Below, piece by piece: positions 13,061-25,713 of a stretch of DNA of 64,000 nt (positions are counted from its first letter, which is position 1; every line of letters starts with the position of its first letter). The position numbers and the translations under genes are program-made. The stretch is from Trachelipus rathkii (Eukaryota > Arthropoda > Malacostraca > Isopoda > Trachelipodidae), in assembly GCA_015478945.1 (NCBI GenBank), contig JABUQX010124294.1:1-64000 (forward strand), given 5' to 3'. Under the pieces are notes generated by a model. That model was given only the letters and a program-made list of their open reading frames with translations, was not told the origin of the DNA and made no database searches.

Positions 13061-15960
13061 ACCTCATCAACACGTAATTAACACTTGAGACTCTCCCCTA
13101 ATCCTTATAAATATCTACTTATTCAATTTTATTTAATTTAATTTAATTACTTATTATATATCCAAATATACATACATATTATTAATCACTAAATATAAAC
13201 AATTTGAAGCAAGTATAAAACGAACTCAAATTATATGTCTAATCAAAATATTTAGAACATTAATTGGATAAACCTCATACTTAATTCATTTATAATAGTA
13301 TACTCCTGAGTATCTCACTTCAAATTAAAATAAATAATAAATTTTTATTATTAACAATTAATTATAATATAATAGAAACAGATCATCACAATATTCTGAC
13401 TCTAATAAAATGAATCGTTATAAACGTAAATCTCTCAGAGCAACCTATCAATAACATTGAATCTCCTGTCCAATTTTTATATCACAACTTAATTAATAAT
13501 TTATCTATTCTTTCATATTTACTATATAATGAGCATTAGGTAATATAATTTATGATAATATTTCTACGTTTCAGTGATCATCCTTAAACACCTCATTAAA
13601 CTTATGTAAATTTCTGTATTGGGAATAAATTATGAATATTATTCTTTAATTTATAATTAATATTTATATATTGGAATAGATATCATATTGTTTATTAAAT
13701 ATTATTGTATTTTATTTCCTCTTGTTAATCTAGTATAACCAACGAACTCTAAATGTCCATTTTTTCATAATACTTCTTTTTTATTAGAGTGAGAAATTAT
13801 TTTATCTTTGGCGCATTGTAAAAATTCGCATCATTATATTATAATCGAGTTGTTAGTAAGTATATATTATATGTTTATTATGTTAATTATTATTTTATTA
13901 TTCATTATAATTTTAGAGGTATACCCTTTTTATGTTTTAACTTTAAGTATCCGTTATAATCAATTAAATAATCATTAGTTTAACAGGTTATAGTCTACAT
14001 TTATTTAGATAGTAATTTTAATACGTTTTATTAATTATAATGATTTTTATTATTTATTTTTAATAGTTAATGTCTTATATTAAGTTTCACGTTTTTTAAT
14101 ATAAATTTTCACTATTGATAATAATGACGTGCATTTATGTTTACTTGATATTTACCTGATTTATATGGAGAAATAATCTAAAATCCAAAATATATATAAT
14201 ACAGAGGATCATAGTGCATCGATTTTTAAATTTAACGACGGGGGATGGGGGGAAAGGTAAAAAAATTATGTTATTGATAGACAGTAATACATTTTATTAA
14301 AAATACATTATTTGATTGACTTAATGTGTGATATTATAAGCTAGATAATAGAAGTGCTTAATAAAGACATATAATGGTGATGAATATTAGACATTTTGAT
14401 TATATATAACAATTTATATATTAATATATTGTCTAACATACACAAATAATAATAAACGGTTAGAAACATAAAATTCAGTTCTTAGTTTCAAATATACATT
14501 GAAAATCTAACCTCATGCACTCAGTTCATATTAAAAATACAAAATATTTAAATCGGTTTTGTCTAAATTATAATATAATTAATGATATAATTTATATAAA
14601 GTATAATTTTAATATTATGTATTTTGCAGTATAATAGTAACATGAAGTTTAAACTAAATATCTACTGTAACTAAAATTATATAAGCGTATTTTATTATTA
14701 CTTTATGATATATGTTTCTAAAATCGAAAGATTTAATTACCATTATATATTTCTAATTAGTTATAATATACAGTAATTATATTTTTTTTTTAATTTAAAT
14801 ATTCCTATTTTGTACCAATTAATTTAATCAATTAACTTTTGCGATGACGATTCATAACTTTAAATATAATCATCATCATTCTAGCATTTTTATTATATGA
14901 TAATGATTTTGAAATTTAGGCTTCTCAGAATGATTATATTAATTTATTATATCATTATACATTATAATCTTTAAATCTATCTTATATTTAATTCTATTAT
15001 TATATATACAGTAACTTTATTATATATAATTACTTTTTCCGAGTTGAGTATTTTTTCAATTTGTATTTCTTTGCAAAAGTTAATTATGTATAAGCATTCA
15101 TCGAACAGATATAATTCATGTATAGGAGAAGGTCCATTATTATTTTTGGTATGATAATGCTGCAACACCGGGAATTATATTTAATTAAGTGAATTTATTT
15201 TATAAAAATAAGAGTATTTTAAATAATTTACGAATTTTATTATACGTGTTTTGTTAACCAATGACTAGTAATTATAATAGAAGTAATGAGTAGAAGAAAG
15301 TAGATATGAAGATGAGAGAAGAGATTATTAAAATAAATTAGTTTATCTTTATTTCAAATAATTAATCGTTCATCGTCTATTAACTATCGTGGTCCATCGT
15401 CCTATACTTTGTTATCTGTGAAATCTAATCTTTCTATTAATTGACTCCGTTTTTGAATTCCCCTCTCAAATCTGGTGGATTTAGTGATGACTACAGGCTT
15501 TAATTCATAAAAATAACTTAATAATATTAATTATCAATATTAATATAATTATACTATATATCTCTATATATATCTATCTCTATCTATTTATCTATCTCAA
15601 TTATATCTTATTATTATTATTTAATTATATATTTATATTATTATATCTATATATATACTTAATATATTCTTATTATATTATTCTCACCTTATACTCTAAT
15701 ATTATATATATATTGTATTTTTATATTACATATTCTATTAATAGTATAACTTCGACAAAGTGCTGAAAATAATATTTCATATTTAATATCTTTCATATAT
15801 AATGTTTCATGTTTGATTTTAAAGATTATATTTTATACTTTTATATTATTATTATTAATATCTCTATTATTCTCTACTATATTCATACACTCTATATATA
15901 TATTTATATATATTATTTAATTTCTAATTATACTATTATCTTATTTTATATCAATATAAT
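13060..15960. other. AT-rich intergenic DNA with a G-rich spot
   Basis: Very AT-rich throughout, with TA/TTA simple sequence from 15,520 to 15,960. The exception is a short G-rich block at about 14,238-14,256 with runs of five and six G's. No gene or RNA was found. Confidence 0.65.
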
Positions 15961-16000
15961 AGTTACATAAAGTTCATAGTATTGTCTCGCGTGGAATAAA

Positions 16001-16185
16001 CAAAGTTAAACTTATGTATTAGTTAAGAATTCATGAATTGATAAATTAGAAAAAAAATACATTTTAATTCCCATATATCAAAAATCTTTATATATTTGTA
16101 GCATTTCAGATGAAATTAGCCAGAATTCAAAGTTAAACTTATGTATTATGTTAAGAATTGCAATGATTGAATCAAATTAGAAATT
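16001..16185. repeat. Direct duplication of an about 50-bp segment
   Basis: AAAGTTAAACTTATGTATTA at about 16,002 recurs at about 16,129. In both copies it is followed by a closely similar GTTAAGAATT...ATGAATTGA/ATGATTGA...AAATTAGAAA segment. The copies are about 127 bases apart and differ by several small indels. The unit is too small to name. Confidence 0.8.
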
Positions 16186-16189
16186 AATC

Positions 16190-18470
16190 TCTCTATCGCC
16201 TAGCTTCTGTTCTAGATTTTCTTTTCTCATTGTAGTAATGTGGCCTAAAAGTCGCCTATTGGCCTGTTTTCAGTAGTAGTTGATATATATAACACTTTGT
16301 TTACTTTGGTATATTCTCACTATTTATTGAATTGCATGTGGTAATATGCTTAACTTTATACTCCTTCTACAGAATAATTTCTAAATAATTCAACTTTCTT
16401 CCTACTTATCCATTAACTCTTACATTTCCAAAACATCTTAGCAAAATTTTTCAGGATATCGTAATGTCGAATGGAATATCTACATTCAAGTTATACCTTT
16501 ATTCAAAACGTTTTAGTAAGTATGGACTTTTGATCTCCGCATTGAATAACTTTGAGCTCTTCAATAACTTGGTTTTTGAAAATCATCAAGAAATATTACA
16601 ATTGTAAATTTATGTAATCTTTTCATTTTAAATAGAATTCTAACAAGAGGCATTCTTCATATATTCTTCATTTATTAATCAATGATAAAGTAACAGAAGA
16701 AGTTTCTGGTGGCAACTTCCAAATGTTTTGAAAATTTTTCGATTATAATGTTTGATTACTTGAAAACTTCTCATCTATAAACACACCATCAACATTTCCA
16801 ATATAGATTAAGAGCAGTTTATGCTGTCCACTCTAATGAATGATCGAATTGAAATGCATTACATAATTGAAAGGTAAATTTATAAAATTAAATACTGATA
16901 AAGACATAAATATATTAAATACTTTAGCAAATATTGCATATTAGATATAGGTATATTGATCTAAGATCTAGTTTTTTTTTTTTTAACGAAAATGACAAGA
17001 TATTCGTTCTCCATTTGTAAGCTTTATCCTTCTAAGAATATCAATCTCAACGCTTATAAAAAATACTTATTCATTAGGTGTGAAATATTTCCTAACGTAA
17101 TTTTTCTTAAAATATCAATTTTCTTATATCCGTGATAAGGGAGAGCTTTGAGAGGATTTTTTTTTGTGTCTTTTTTATACGAGTAATCATTTTCTTTTTT
17201 TTCCTTTTAAAAATAGTAGTTTTCGGCCTTGACAATGCAAGACATATAACGTGAGGGTGCATCGAGCATTGTGACCGAAACTTAACAGTTTATCTCTTTA
17301 ATGAGGATTGTACTTCGAATCATGTGAATTGAACAGGAATAGAATTCGAACATAATCTTAAGGCAGTTTTCACAAATACCTTGCTGGATATTTTTGAAAA
17401 AGTGAAGCCGGCTGCTAAAATCACTATTTCTTCATCTGCCTAAAGTACTTCCGTTGTAATTTATTTCACGTCTATCATCAAATCTAGAAGTTAATAAACT
17501 TATAAAGTCAACTAAGTTTTGATAGTGTTTCATCCTGGCTAAAGTATGTTTAAAATTAGAAAATTAGGCCGTATGTTTTTCAGAAAAGAGATTTAAGGAA
17601 ATACAAGAACCAGTTAAGAGGACTCTAAAGTAACAACCGCTAACGAACTGTGCCGTCGAAGAATATACCCAGAAATATAGACATGGGAAAACCCAATCAG
17701 AATGACTACCGGTATCCCAATTCGAAAGTAAATAGTAATTGTACAGTCAATTACATATAACAGATGCAACGAGTGGACCAGGAGCTACTTGCTATTGAGA
17801 AACGAACATCACAAGCAACCAGTGTCACGCCATCACAAACAGCAAGACAAGCTGTGAATTAATGCATGGATATGTATGCACTTTATTCTATTACCACAAC
17901 GGCCAATGTTCTATATCTTTTTACTATACTTAAATACAAAAGTGTCCATTGAAAATGATCAATATATTAATTACGGAGGTCCAACTACTCCCAGAACAAG
18001 TATATTAGTATTCTTTAGCTAAGGTTATTCTCTGCTTACGCACAATAATCAAGGACTTCAAATGAATGTTTATGTGGTATAATACTGGTAGCCTGTGATC
18101 ACCTGAATTAATACTATAGCGGAGTTTGTAAACATTTGAATGAATTGAGACTAAAAAAACTCCGCACCTCTAGTTTAGGCTTACGTCTAGAATATACTAA
18201 CTAGGTCCTGATTCGCCAATAGCATATTCCATATACCTATCGTCAATTTCACTTCTCTTTGAATTTGTTGCATAGTGAGTCACACTCAACATACTCCTGC
18301 GGAAACCCATTCTATAATAAAAATTTTAAAACTACTATTAAACATAGTAATAAATATTATACCAAGTGTTTAACATACGTCTACATCTTTACTTTCTATA
18401 TTGTGTTCACCTAGAATATAAAATCGTTCCGTGGATAAATATTTTATAGACTTGTATATCATGTTTACCC
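16190..18470. other. Intergenic DNA, nothing recognised
   Basis: About 2.3 kb of mixed-complexity DNA with short T-runs (for example 16,973-16,984). No frame, RNA or element signature was found. Confidence 0.6.
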
Positions 18471-18474
18471 CCCT

Positions 18475-19480
18475 CATAATGACTGGGAAGAATTTTAGAA
18501 GGTGGAACATATTGGACAATATTAACATATGCCGGTACCGATTCTGAATATTGTTTATGGGAGATTATAATAGAAGAGAGATGAATGGAGGCGATCTCGA
18601 GATGGAACTGGTATTTGGATAGCTATGTTATTAGCGGAAGGAGTTGGAGTATAAGTCTAGAGCATGAAGATTATGAACATATCAAGAAGACTAAGAGATA
18701 CCTTAAGTAACCGGTAGGAGGTTGAGAATGCATGTAGAGAGAGGAAGGAGGTTGAATAGGGCGGTAAATACCTTATGCAGTTTATTCGGAGGGTGATTTT
18801 AAAAAATTCAGATAAGTAGGATATTAACCTATGCCCGCCCTAACTGTAGGAATTATACTGTATGTGAATTAGTTTATTGATAAGCGGTATATACCTCATG
18901 ATAGAAAGTAAAACATCATAATAGAATGGTTTAAAAAAAGTGGATTTTTAAAACGCATACTGACTCATCCACTACACACTGCATGTACGGCATGACGGAA
19001 ACATAGGACACAATAACGGAAAGAAGAAGAGTAGATACGAAGCGGCGGAAGATGAGGTAATTATTAAGAACTATGATTGTAAAAAGTAGGAGAGACTGCA
19101 TTCATAAATGAAGTTATTAGAAAGAAACAGCTTTACCGAATCAAGTATGATATTTAATTAGGGAAAGTTTTAGATGCCGCTGTCATGGAGGAGAGGATAT
19201 GAGCAAAGAAATGACACACTGCCAAAAACAATATGGTATAGTAGCACCAGACGGGCAGAAGCGCAAGGGGAAAGACCGAAGAGAGAATGGTGCACGGAAT
19301 CGGTGGAGGAAACTTTCTCTGTGAAAAGAGATGTTCAGATACCTAATTCGGAGAGCCAGCTTGAAAGAGTAAGAAGGAAGAGTAGCTGAGAGGTGACGTC
19401 TGAGAGAAAGATGCCTTGCGCGGACTGAACAGATTGAAGATTATCCTTCCTGGTGAAGATGAGAATAAAAGAAAGAAATA
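18475..19480 (+). mobile_element. LINE remnant: end of RT domain plus C-terminal region
   Basis: Motifs appear in the expected order for a LINE polyprotein. At about 18,550-18,720 there is a degraded end of the RT palm and thumb region, with EERDE-like residues followed by ISLEHEDYEHIKKTKRYL (compatible with the family's L-x-I-S-x-x-K-T-x-Y motif). At 18,986 a frame reads YGMTET, a stop, then DTITERRRVDTK; in the family the stop position is Trp, so this looks like a TGG-to-TAG change. From 19,174 a 71-codon frame carries RNDTLPKTIWYSS and GERPKREW, the R-x-D-x-x-L-P-K and G-R-P-x-x-x-W signatures. A CAD-x-T-like end follows near 19,415. The element is broken by at least one frameshift and lacks the N-terminus, the endonuclease and the RT catalytic core. 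The coding remnant ends directly against an (AT)n tract, as many LINE 3' ends do. Such reverse transcriptases copy element RNA into DNA at a genomic nick; this copy cannot. Confidence 0.75.
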
Positions 19481-19668
19481 TATATTATATTATATAATAT
19501 TATATAATATATATTTATAATATTATATATATATATATATACTTTTAATATATAATATATTATATTAATATTATATATATAATATATATATATATAATAT
19601 TATATAAATATAATAATTATATATATATATATATATTATATATAATTATATATTATAAATATATGGAA
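19474..19668. repeat. (AT)n tract abutting the LINE end
   Basis: About 190 bases of AT/ATT alternation begin straight after the A-rich AAAAGAAAGAAAT end of the LINE remnant. Confidence 0.9.
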
Positions 19669-19894
19669 CAAACAGCCTACACTTCAACTAGAACATTACT
19701 TCACCAAAACTACAAATAATTGTTTCCTCAATTTCTATTATAAAACAATACTCTTAATTTGCTTTGATTACTGATTTAATTATCTTTATTATTATTTAAA
19801 ATTATATATTAAGAGACTTAAGCCATCAAAAAATTTTGATTAATTAAAATATGTTATGAAAAAAATGGTCTACGGATTATATTTTTCTACATAA

Positions 19895-19991
19895 AAGAAA
19901 TATATATATATTAAATATAATTATATATTATTATATATATATATTAAATATAATATATATATATATTATATATAAATAATATTAATAATAT

Positions 19992-20023
<32 letters not shown>

Positions 20024-20045
20024 TATATTTAATATATACTACATA
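19895..20045. repeat. (AT)n tract
   Basis: Alternating AT with AAT interruptions. The about 230 bases between this and the preceding AT tract are AT-rich without features. Confidence 0.88.
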
Positions 20046-20206
20046 CTACATATTACTTTAGTTAGCATAATGACACTTTACATCTAATATCAATCTACTC
20101 ATTGAGAATGATTAGATTCTTTAAATAATATAGAATAAATATATCTGCCAAGGTGTCTCCTTCATTTTTCCACTTTGGTCTGATTTTATAATGCTGAATA
20201 GACAAG

Positions 20207-20240
<34 letters not shown>
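20207..20240 (+). repeat. Poly(A) run of 34
   Basis: An uninterrupted run of 34 A's on the plus strand. It could be the tail of a retroposed sequence read on the plus strand (the preceding about 100 bases are of ordinary complexity), but I see no clear target-site duplication. The Phe-rich frames on the other strand are its translation. Confidence 0.9.
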
Positions 20241-20242
<2 letters not shown>

Positions 20243-21090
20243 AGCCTACCCCCAAATAGTTTTCCCACCATAACCCCCACGCTAACCTTGGCGTTGTGAG
20301 GTAGACGCAGTAACAGCATTTTTCAGACTTCTTGTAAAATGTCTTGATACTCTTCGAATTTTTATATAAAAAATTTTTCAACTTCTTTCAGTGCAGCAAA
20401 GAAAATTTTAATTTTAAAGTTAATTAAATATTGTGTCCAAGGATTAGGAAGGACCTTGAATTTTTTCTTGGAATAAATCGACGCTTTCGACTAAGCTCTT
20501 CAATATCTAAGAGCTTTTCATACTAAATCTTCTTGACTTTCTGAAGAATATGACTTGAGATGTAGTACAGGAGATAGATGTAGTTTCATCATTTACAATA
20601 TGTTAGATGTATGCCTTTTCTTCTTGAACTTCTGACAACCCTTTAATACAAATGGACACATTGCAAAGGGCAGATTTAGCTTTTTATTGTTGTTCTTCAG
20701 TTAAGCTTACCCTGTCGATTGGAATCAACTATAAACAAACAGTATAGCTATTATATAATCATCATTGTCAATCGGAGAAGAGAATATTCTCTTCGTCCAT
20801 GGAGTTTTTTACATTTCCTTCTGTAATCTTAAATATAGATATAGTATATATTTAGTAATTATATTTTAAGGTTGTGATTAGATTATTAGAATATAATCCA
20901 ATTGAAAACGTAAGGTGCTGGTTAAAAATCTTGACGTTTGCAATTGCATTTTTGTAATTGATGGATAAGTCGAAACGAGTCAAATATAAACTTGCTATAG
21001 TAACGTGTATTGAATAGTCATTCACTAGAGTTACACATTTATAACTATTGTCAATTTTAAAAATTTTCATCCGAACTTCATTAACAAAGT
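20241..21090. other. Intergenic DNA, nothing recognised
   Basis: Ordinary-complexity sequence. Minus-strand translations of 20,420-20,830 look mildly protein-like (mixed charged residues), but stops are frequent and I do not recognise a family. Confidence 0.5.
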
Positions 21091-21094
21091 TAAC

Positions 21095-21285
21095 CGATCT
21101 CAGTTAACTCCGACCTTATCTTGAAAATTACTGACTCGACTTATACCGATCTCCGACTCCACCCTCATTCAAAATTACTATAGACCTCGCTCCCGACTCC
21201 GACTCCACCCTCTCAAAACTACCGACTCCCCGACTCCGCGACTCAGTTCCGACTCCGTGAACTCCGACTCCGCACCCTGCTATGA
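21095..21285. repeat. Hexamer array, GACTCC orientation
   Basis: Many copies of CTCCGACTCC, CCGACTCCACCC, GACTCCGACTCC and near variants lie on the plus strand, densest at 21,190-21,280. The same hexamer appears as GGAGTC, that is in inverted orientation, at 26,028-26,080. Confidence 0.85.
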
Positions 21286-21299
21286 CAGTTTAGTGAAAT

Positions 21300-24200
21300 T
21301 AACACTCTGTTATATTGATCTAGTAGAAATAATAAATGAGTTTTGTAAAGATATACTGTGTTTAACTGATGATTATGATTAGTGTTAGAAACGTGAGCCT
21401 AGTTAAGTTTTTTGTTTGAGAGTAATTGTTTTAATGATTTGAGCCCTAGAGAAATTTTGCAAATGTCACTAGCGTTATTCATAGTTTCAAATGATGTTTA
21501 ATAATATCGAGACGAGTGACTTTTGGATTAAGAATATAGTAAGTCAAATTCATTATAAGTTATATAATAATGCTCTAGGTTCCTTTGTTAATTAGGTGAT
21601 TTTAGTTAGATCATACGTCTTTACCTGTTGCTGATTATGCTGGAAAAGTGGGTAACATATCGAGTATTAGTCATTGACCTGTCTTATTCTACTTTAACCT
21701 TGATAAGTATAGAGTGAATTTATTAGGAATGTTAGCGGATTATTCCATCGCAAAGGTATGTTAGGTTTCAATTTGTAACATTTATATTTATTAGTTTCAA
21801 GGTTATGTTATGTTAAAGCTTTATTGAATGCTAATAATCATTTGTTCGTTAAGCATAATATTATCGTAAAAGGTCAGTATATAAGAACTATATTTTTAAT
21901 GTTATAGCTTATTCAAAATGATAACTCGAAATATTTTAGCGAATCATATATAGTTTCAACTAGATCACACGGCGGATGTTGTCGGGTAAGAGACTAGGCC
22001 TGGAGATTGGTGTTTTGATTTACTGTAAATTTACTGATTTACTTGCTATTAACATCAAGTCCACTATACTTCGCACTTTACGTGAATATTTTTTAAGTTC
22101 AAAGAGATTAAAGGAATGTTATGTCAGAATAAAATTTGTTATTTTTATGTTATCTTTTGGATAGAACTTTGTTAATGTTTGTAATTTATTCGTACTCAAG
22201 GCTTATGATATTAGGACGAGGTTATGATGAATTTTTGTTAAATATTTGGTTGATGTATAAACATTTAGTAACGTATTCGCATTCTATTTTACGTTGTTTC
22301 ACAGTATGATGATTAGATAAGGTTATGCTAAAATTTATTTCTAAAATATTACGATGTTAATTAGTAGTAAAATTCAACATTGAAATGTAGAGATATGCTT
22401 GAAAAAGTTGTTGAATAGGTTACGTTTTGAACGAAGGTTTAGGTACTTTACTGTTGTTAAGTGCGGAAGTTGTTTAATGTTAGTAGTTTATTTGAATGGG
22501 ACGTAATGGTGTGTTAGGTTTGTCCGTTGTACATTATATTCTTAGTACAGGTTATGTTTATGCTACTTTAATTATATATAGAACTTTGTGACGTTAGTCT
22601 ATCGTAATTAGGTTATAAGTATAAAATGAACTTATTTTTGTTGTTATATGTTTAGCCGAAATGATACTCGAAAAGTGACATGAATCAATAGATCAATAGA
22701 TCAAAAGGTCTTTGGTGGAATAGTGGGTGGGGATAGGGGTTGTGGTTATTGATTTTCTGATTTAACTGATTTACGTCTTATTAAAAATCAGATAAACTAT
22801 TACAATTTACTATGATTATTATTTAATTCAGAGAACTTATTTTTTATGATGTGTTATGTATTGATAAAACTTTGTTATGTTACTGTTTTTATGTTTGTCT
22901 GCATGCTAATTAGACATAGGTATGATAAATTTTTGTTAATATATAACTTGAGTTGTCATATGTATTACTTTTAATATGGTTAGAGATTATGCTTGAAATA
23001 AAAGTAATGAATAGGGAAAGAGTATTTGTAGTTTCAAAAGTATAAACTTATTTATTTTCGGGAGGAAGGCTGTCTGGAACTTTGTTTTAATGGCATCTTT
23101 TTCTTCTTTTATGACAAAGTTGTGTTAGGTTTGTCATCGTGCATATTTTTCTTAGTTCATGCTATGTACTCTGTAGCTTTAATTGATGTGGGAAACTTTA
23201 ATTTACAAGTTAGAGTTAATTAAATTCGTCACTGGGTATTACTAAATATAAAGAAGCTCATTTTTTGAGTGCTCTGTTAAATCGAAATGATACTACGAAA
23301 TGCAATCGATATAACAATAGCGTTAACTATAACAATTAACATTGCTATGTTTAGAAGATATGCTTGAAACAACTACTACCGTGTGTTAAATTAGGCTTTA
23401 CGTTTTTGTAACGCTGTCTTTAGATACTTTCTGTTGTTAAGTATGGAACTTTATATATATTGTATAGTAGTTTTAATCGTGTATACCGAATGTGTTAGGT
23501 TTTGTTACATTGTAATATTGATATTCCCATTTTCTGGTAATGCTATGCATTTGCTTTATTAATGTAAACAAAGTGGTGTGTTATACCGTTTGAGCATATA
23601 TTTCACATGGTTAAGTATATTCAATAAAAGAACTTATTTTTGATAACTACTCGTCTTTATGGGCGAAACTGACACTCGAATATGTGACCTAAAAATCTAA
23701 TGGATCACATCAGGGATCGCAAAGGGCAAGTTGTCATGAGTTGACGGGTAGAATAAGGAGGGGTGGGGAGAGAGTGGGTGGTTTGGATTTACTGATTTAC
23801 TCGATTTAAATATTCGGTAAAATATTCAAACTTTAACTATGATATTTAATGTAAGAACTTTTTTTATGTTATGTTTTGGATAAAACTTTTATTTTTATGT
23901 ATATGGTACTTGGAATAAAATCTTTTGTTATGTTGAATTTATTATATTTGGTTGAAATTTGGGATTTTAATGAAGTTATTTAGGTAAGGTTCTATAGATA
24001 AATTTGTTGTGTGTAAATTATTTACTATCGCGACTTAATGTACACACAAACTTTTGTTCACGTTAAGCATATATTCGTTGGTCTGCTATGATTAATTTCC
24101 TGGCACAGGTTAATGGCAATAAATTCTTAGTTTGCTTATTTAATGTCTGCTGTGTCATAAGATTGATTAGATTCACGTTTAATATGTTGAAATATGCTTG

Positions 24201-24790
24201 AAAAAAGGATGAATAGGTTACGTTTTGCATGAAATGTTAGTTACTTTACTGGTGTTAGTGTGGAACTTTGATTAGAATGTTAACAGGTTTATAAATTCGT
24301 GTGTAAGTTGCTGTTAGGTTTTGTCGAGGTTGTAGATTGGTGTTGTTTCTTAGTATCAATTGTTATGGACGTATCGCTCGCAGGCTTTATTTGAGTGTGG
24401 AATTACTTATCATTAAGTTAGAGTACTTATTCGTTGACCAGTATGATAATTAGCCAATGCTGTGATAAATTTTTTGTTAAATATTACCAACTTAATGTAA
24501 ATTAACTTTGATGTTAGAGATATGCTTGACAGGGGTGAATATTTTACGTCTTTGTATGCTATGTTTTAGGTTACTTTACTGTTCGTTAAAGTGTAGGACC
24601 TATTGTTTGTAATGACTTTAACAGTTTAATTCGTGCGTAAGGTGTATCAGGTGTTTTTGTCGTTGTGGCATTAAATTCATAGTTTCAGATGAAACTGCTA
24701 TGTAAGCTTATTAATGTGAAAACTTTGTTACGTTAGCAATATATTCGTTGATCAGTTGTTTTTATGTTATGTTTTTTTCATGCTATGTTT
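21300..24790. repeat. Decayed long-period modular satellite
   Basis: Several phrases recur in the same order. ATGCTTGA is found at 22,395, 22,989, 23,360, 24,194 and 24,522, usually followed within 20-40 bases by GAATAGGTTACGTTTTG or a variant and then TACTTTACTGTTGTTAAGTGTGGAACTTTG-like sequence. GTGTTAGGTTTTGTC-like segments follow, then ACTTTGTTACGTTAGC...ATATTCGTTG. GAAATGATACTCGAAA or a variant lies at about 21,915, 22,658, 23,284, 23,667 and 24,795. The spacings (about 330-1,130 bases) are uneven, so units have lost or gained internal modules. Copies are highly diverged with many indels. No protein is encoded consistently. The 5' limit is vague. Confidence 0.8.
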
Positions 24791-25520
24791 ACCTGAAATG
24801 ATACTCGAAATGTGACGAGAGGAAATCCAATAGATCCAATAGATCGTAATCATGGGAGAGGAGTGGGTGTTATGGTGTGGAGGGTGAGGGGTGGATGGGT
24901 TTGGAGTTTACGTGATTGTGGGTGGATTATGTAAAACATTACAGTTTTACTAAAAACTTGACTTTGAATCATAATAGAATCAAATTAAATCACAGATCAG
25001 TAGATCTAGAATGGACAGGGGGTGGTTGGATGAAATGGTTTGATTTACTGATTTACTGCTTTTAACTCTGCTTTAGTGTATGTAAACATGACAATTTTAC
25101 TAAAAAAATTTATGACTTAAATCATCACGATCAATAGATCACCGCGTTTATGGATCGGGCAAGAGTGGTTTTGGGTGGTGGTTTGAGGTTTAGTCGACTT
25201 ACTCATTTAGCGGTATTTAAAACAAGTGAAATTTTAGTAAAAGAAAACTATGACGTTAAAATCAATTATGATGCAATAGATCAATGATTCTTAATTCAGA
25301 TCAACTATGATAATAGATCCAATAAGCACTGGAAGGGCTGAGAAGGGCAGTTTGATTTACTGCTTTAGCGTATGTAAAGGACATGACGATTTTTTTAGTA
25401 ATAAAAATATAGACTTGCAATCATAGAATCGGAATAGAAATCACGGAGAGGGTTGAGAGGGCAGTTTTTGATTTGAACTGATTAACTGATTTAATACGCT
25501 TTAGGGTAATGTTAAAAACG
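24790..25520. repeat. Short-period (about 120-165 bp) part of the satellite
   Basis: A sub-module is reiterated: AATAGATC-type words (about 24,830, 25,001, 25,135, 25,277, 25,313 and 25,433), a G-rich block (GGGTGGTT/GAGGGTGAGGGG), GATTTACTGATTTACTG, then a TTTAG(C/T)GTATGTAA...ACATGAC(A/G)ATTTT...TATGACTTAAATCAT-like stretch. The same module occurs singly inside the longer units upstream (about 22,660-22,810 and 23,665-23,830), which links the two parts into one repeat family. Confidence 0.8.
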
Positions 25521-25524
25521 TAAA

Positions 25525-25710
25525 TTTGTAAGTTATTAAAATAAAAAGATAAGAAAAAGTTTTGCCATTAATGTTGATATTATATATTTAATTAAAAATT
25601 AATGTTTCTTTGAAACATTATTTTCGCTATTCCTTCATATCCCCCAATATTACAAACTCATAACAAGACACCAAATGGGTTAGTTATAACTGAATTGCTT
25701 TAAATTCACA
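25525..25710. other. AT-rich spacer
   Basis: Non-repetitive AT-rich sequence between the satellite and the GC-rich hairpin block; nothing recognised. Confidence 0.5.
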
Positions 25711-25713
25711 TAC

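Noticed and set aside
20095..20381. Minus-strand frames with a Phe run
   Set aside because: The run is the A34 homopolymer read in reverse; the flanks have no domain.
21300..25520. CRISPR array reading of the repeated phrases
   Set aside because: Units are hundreds of bases long, diverged and unevenly spaced, with no short identical repeats or constant-length spacers, and the context is a eukaryotic repeat region.
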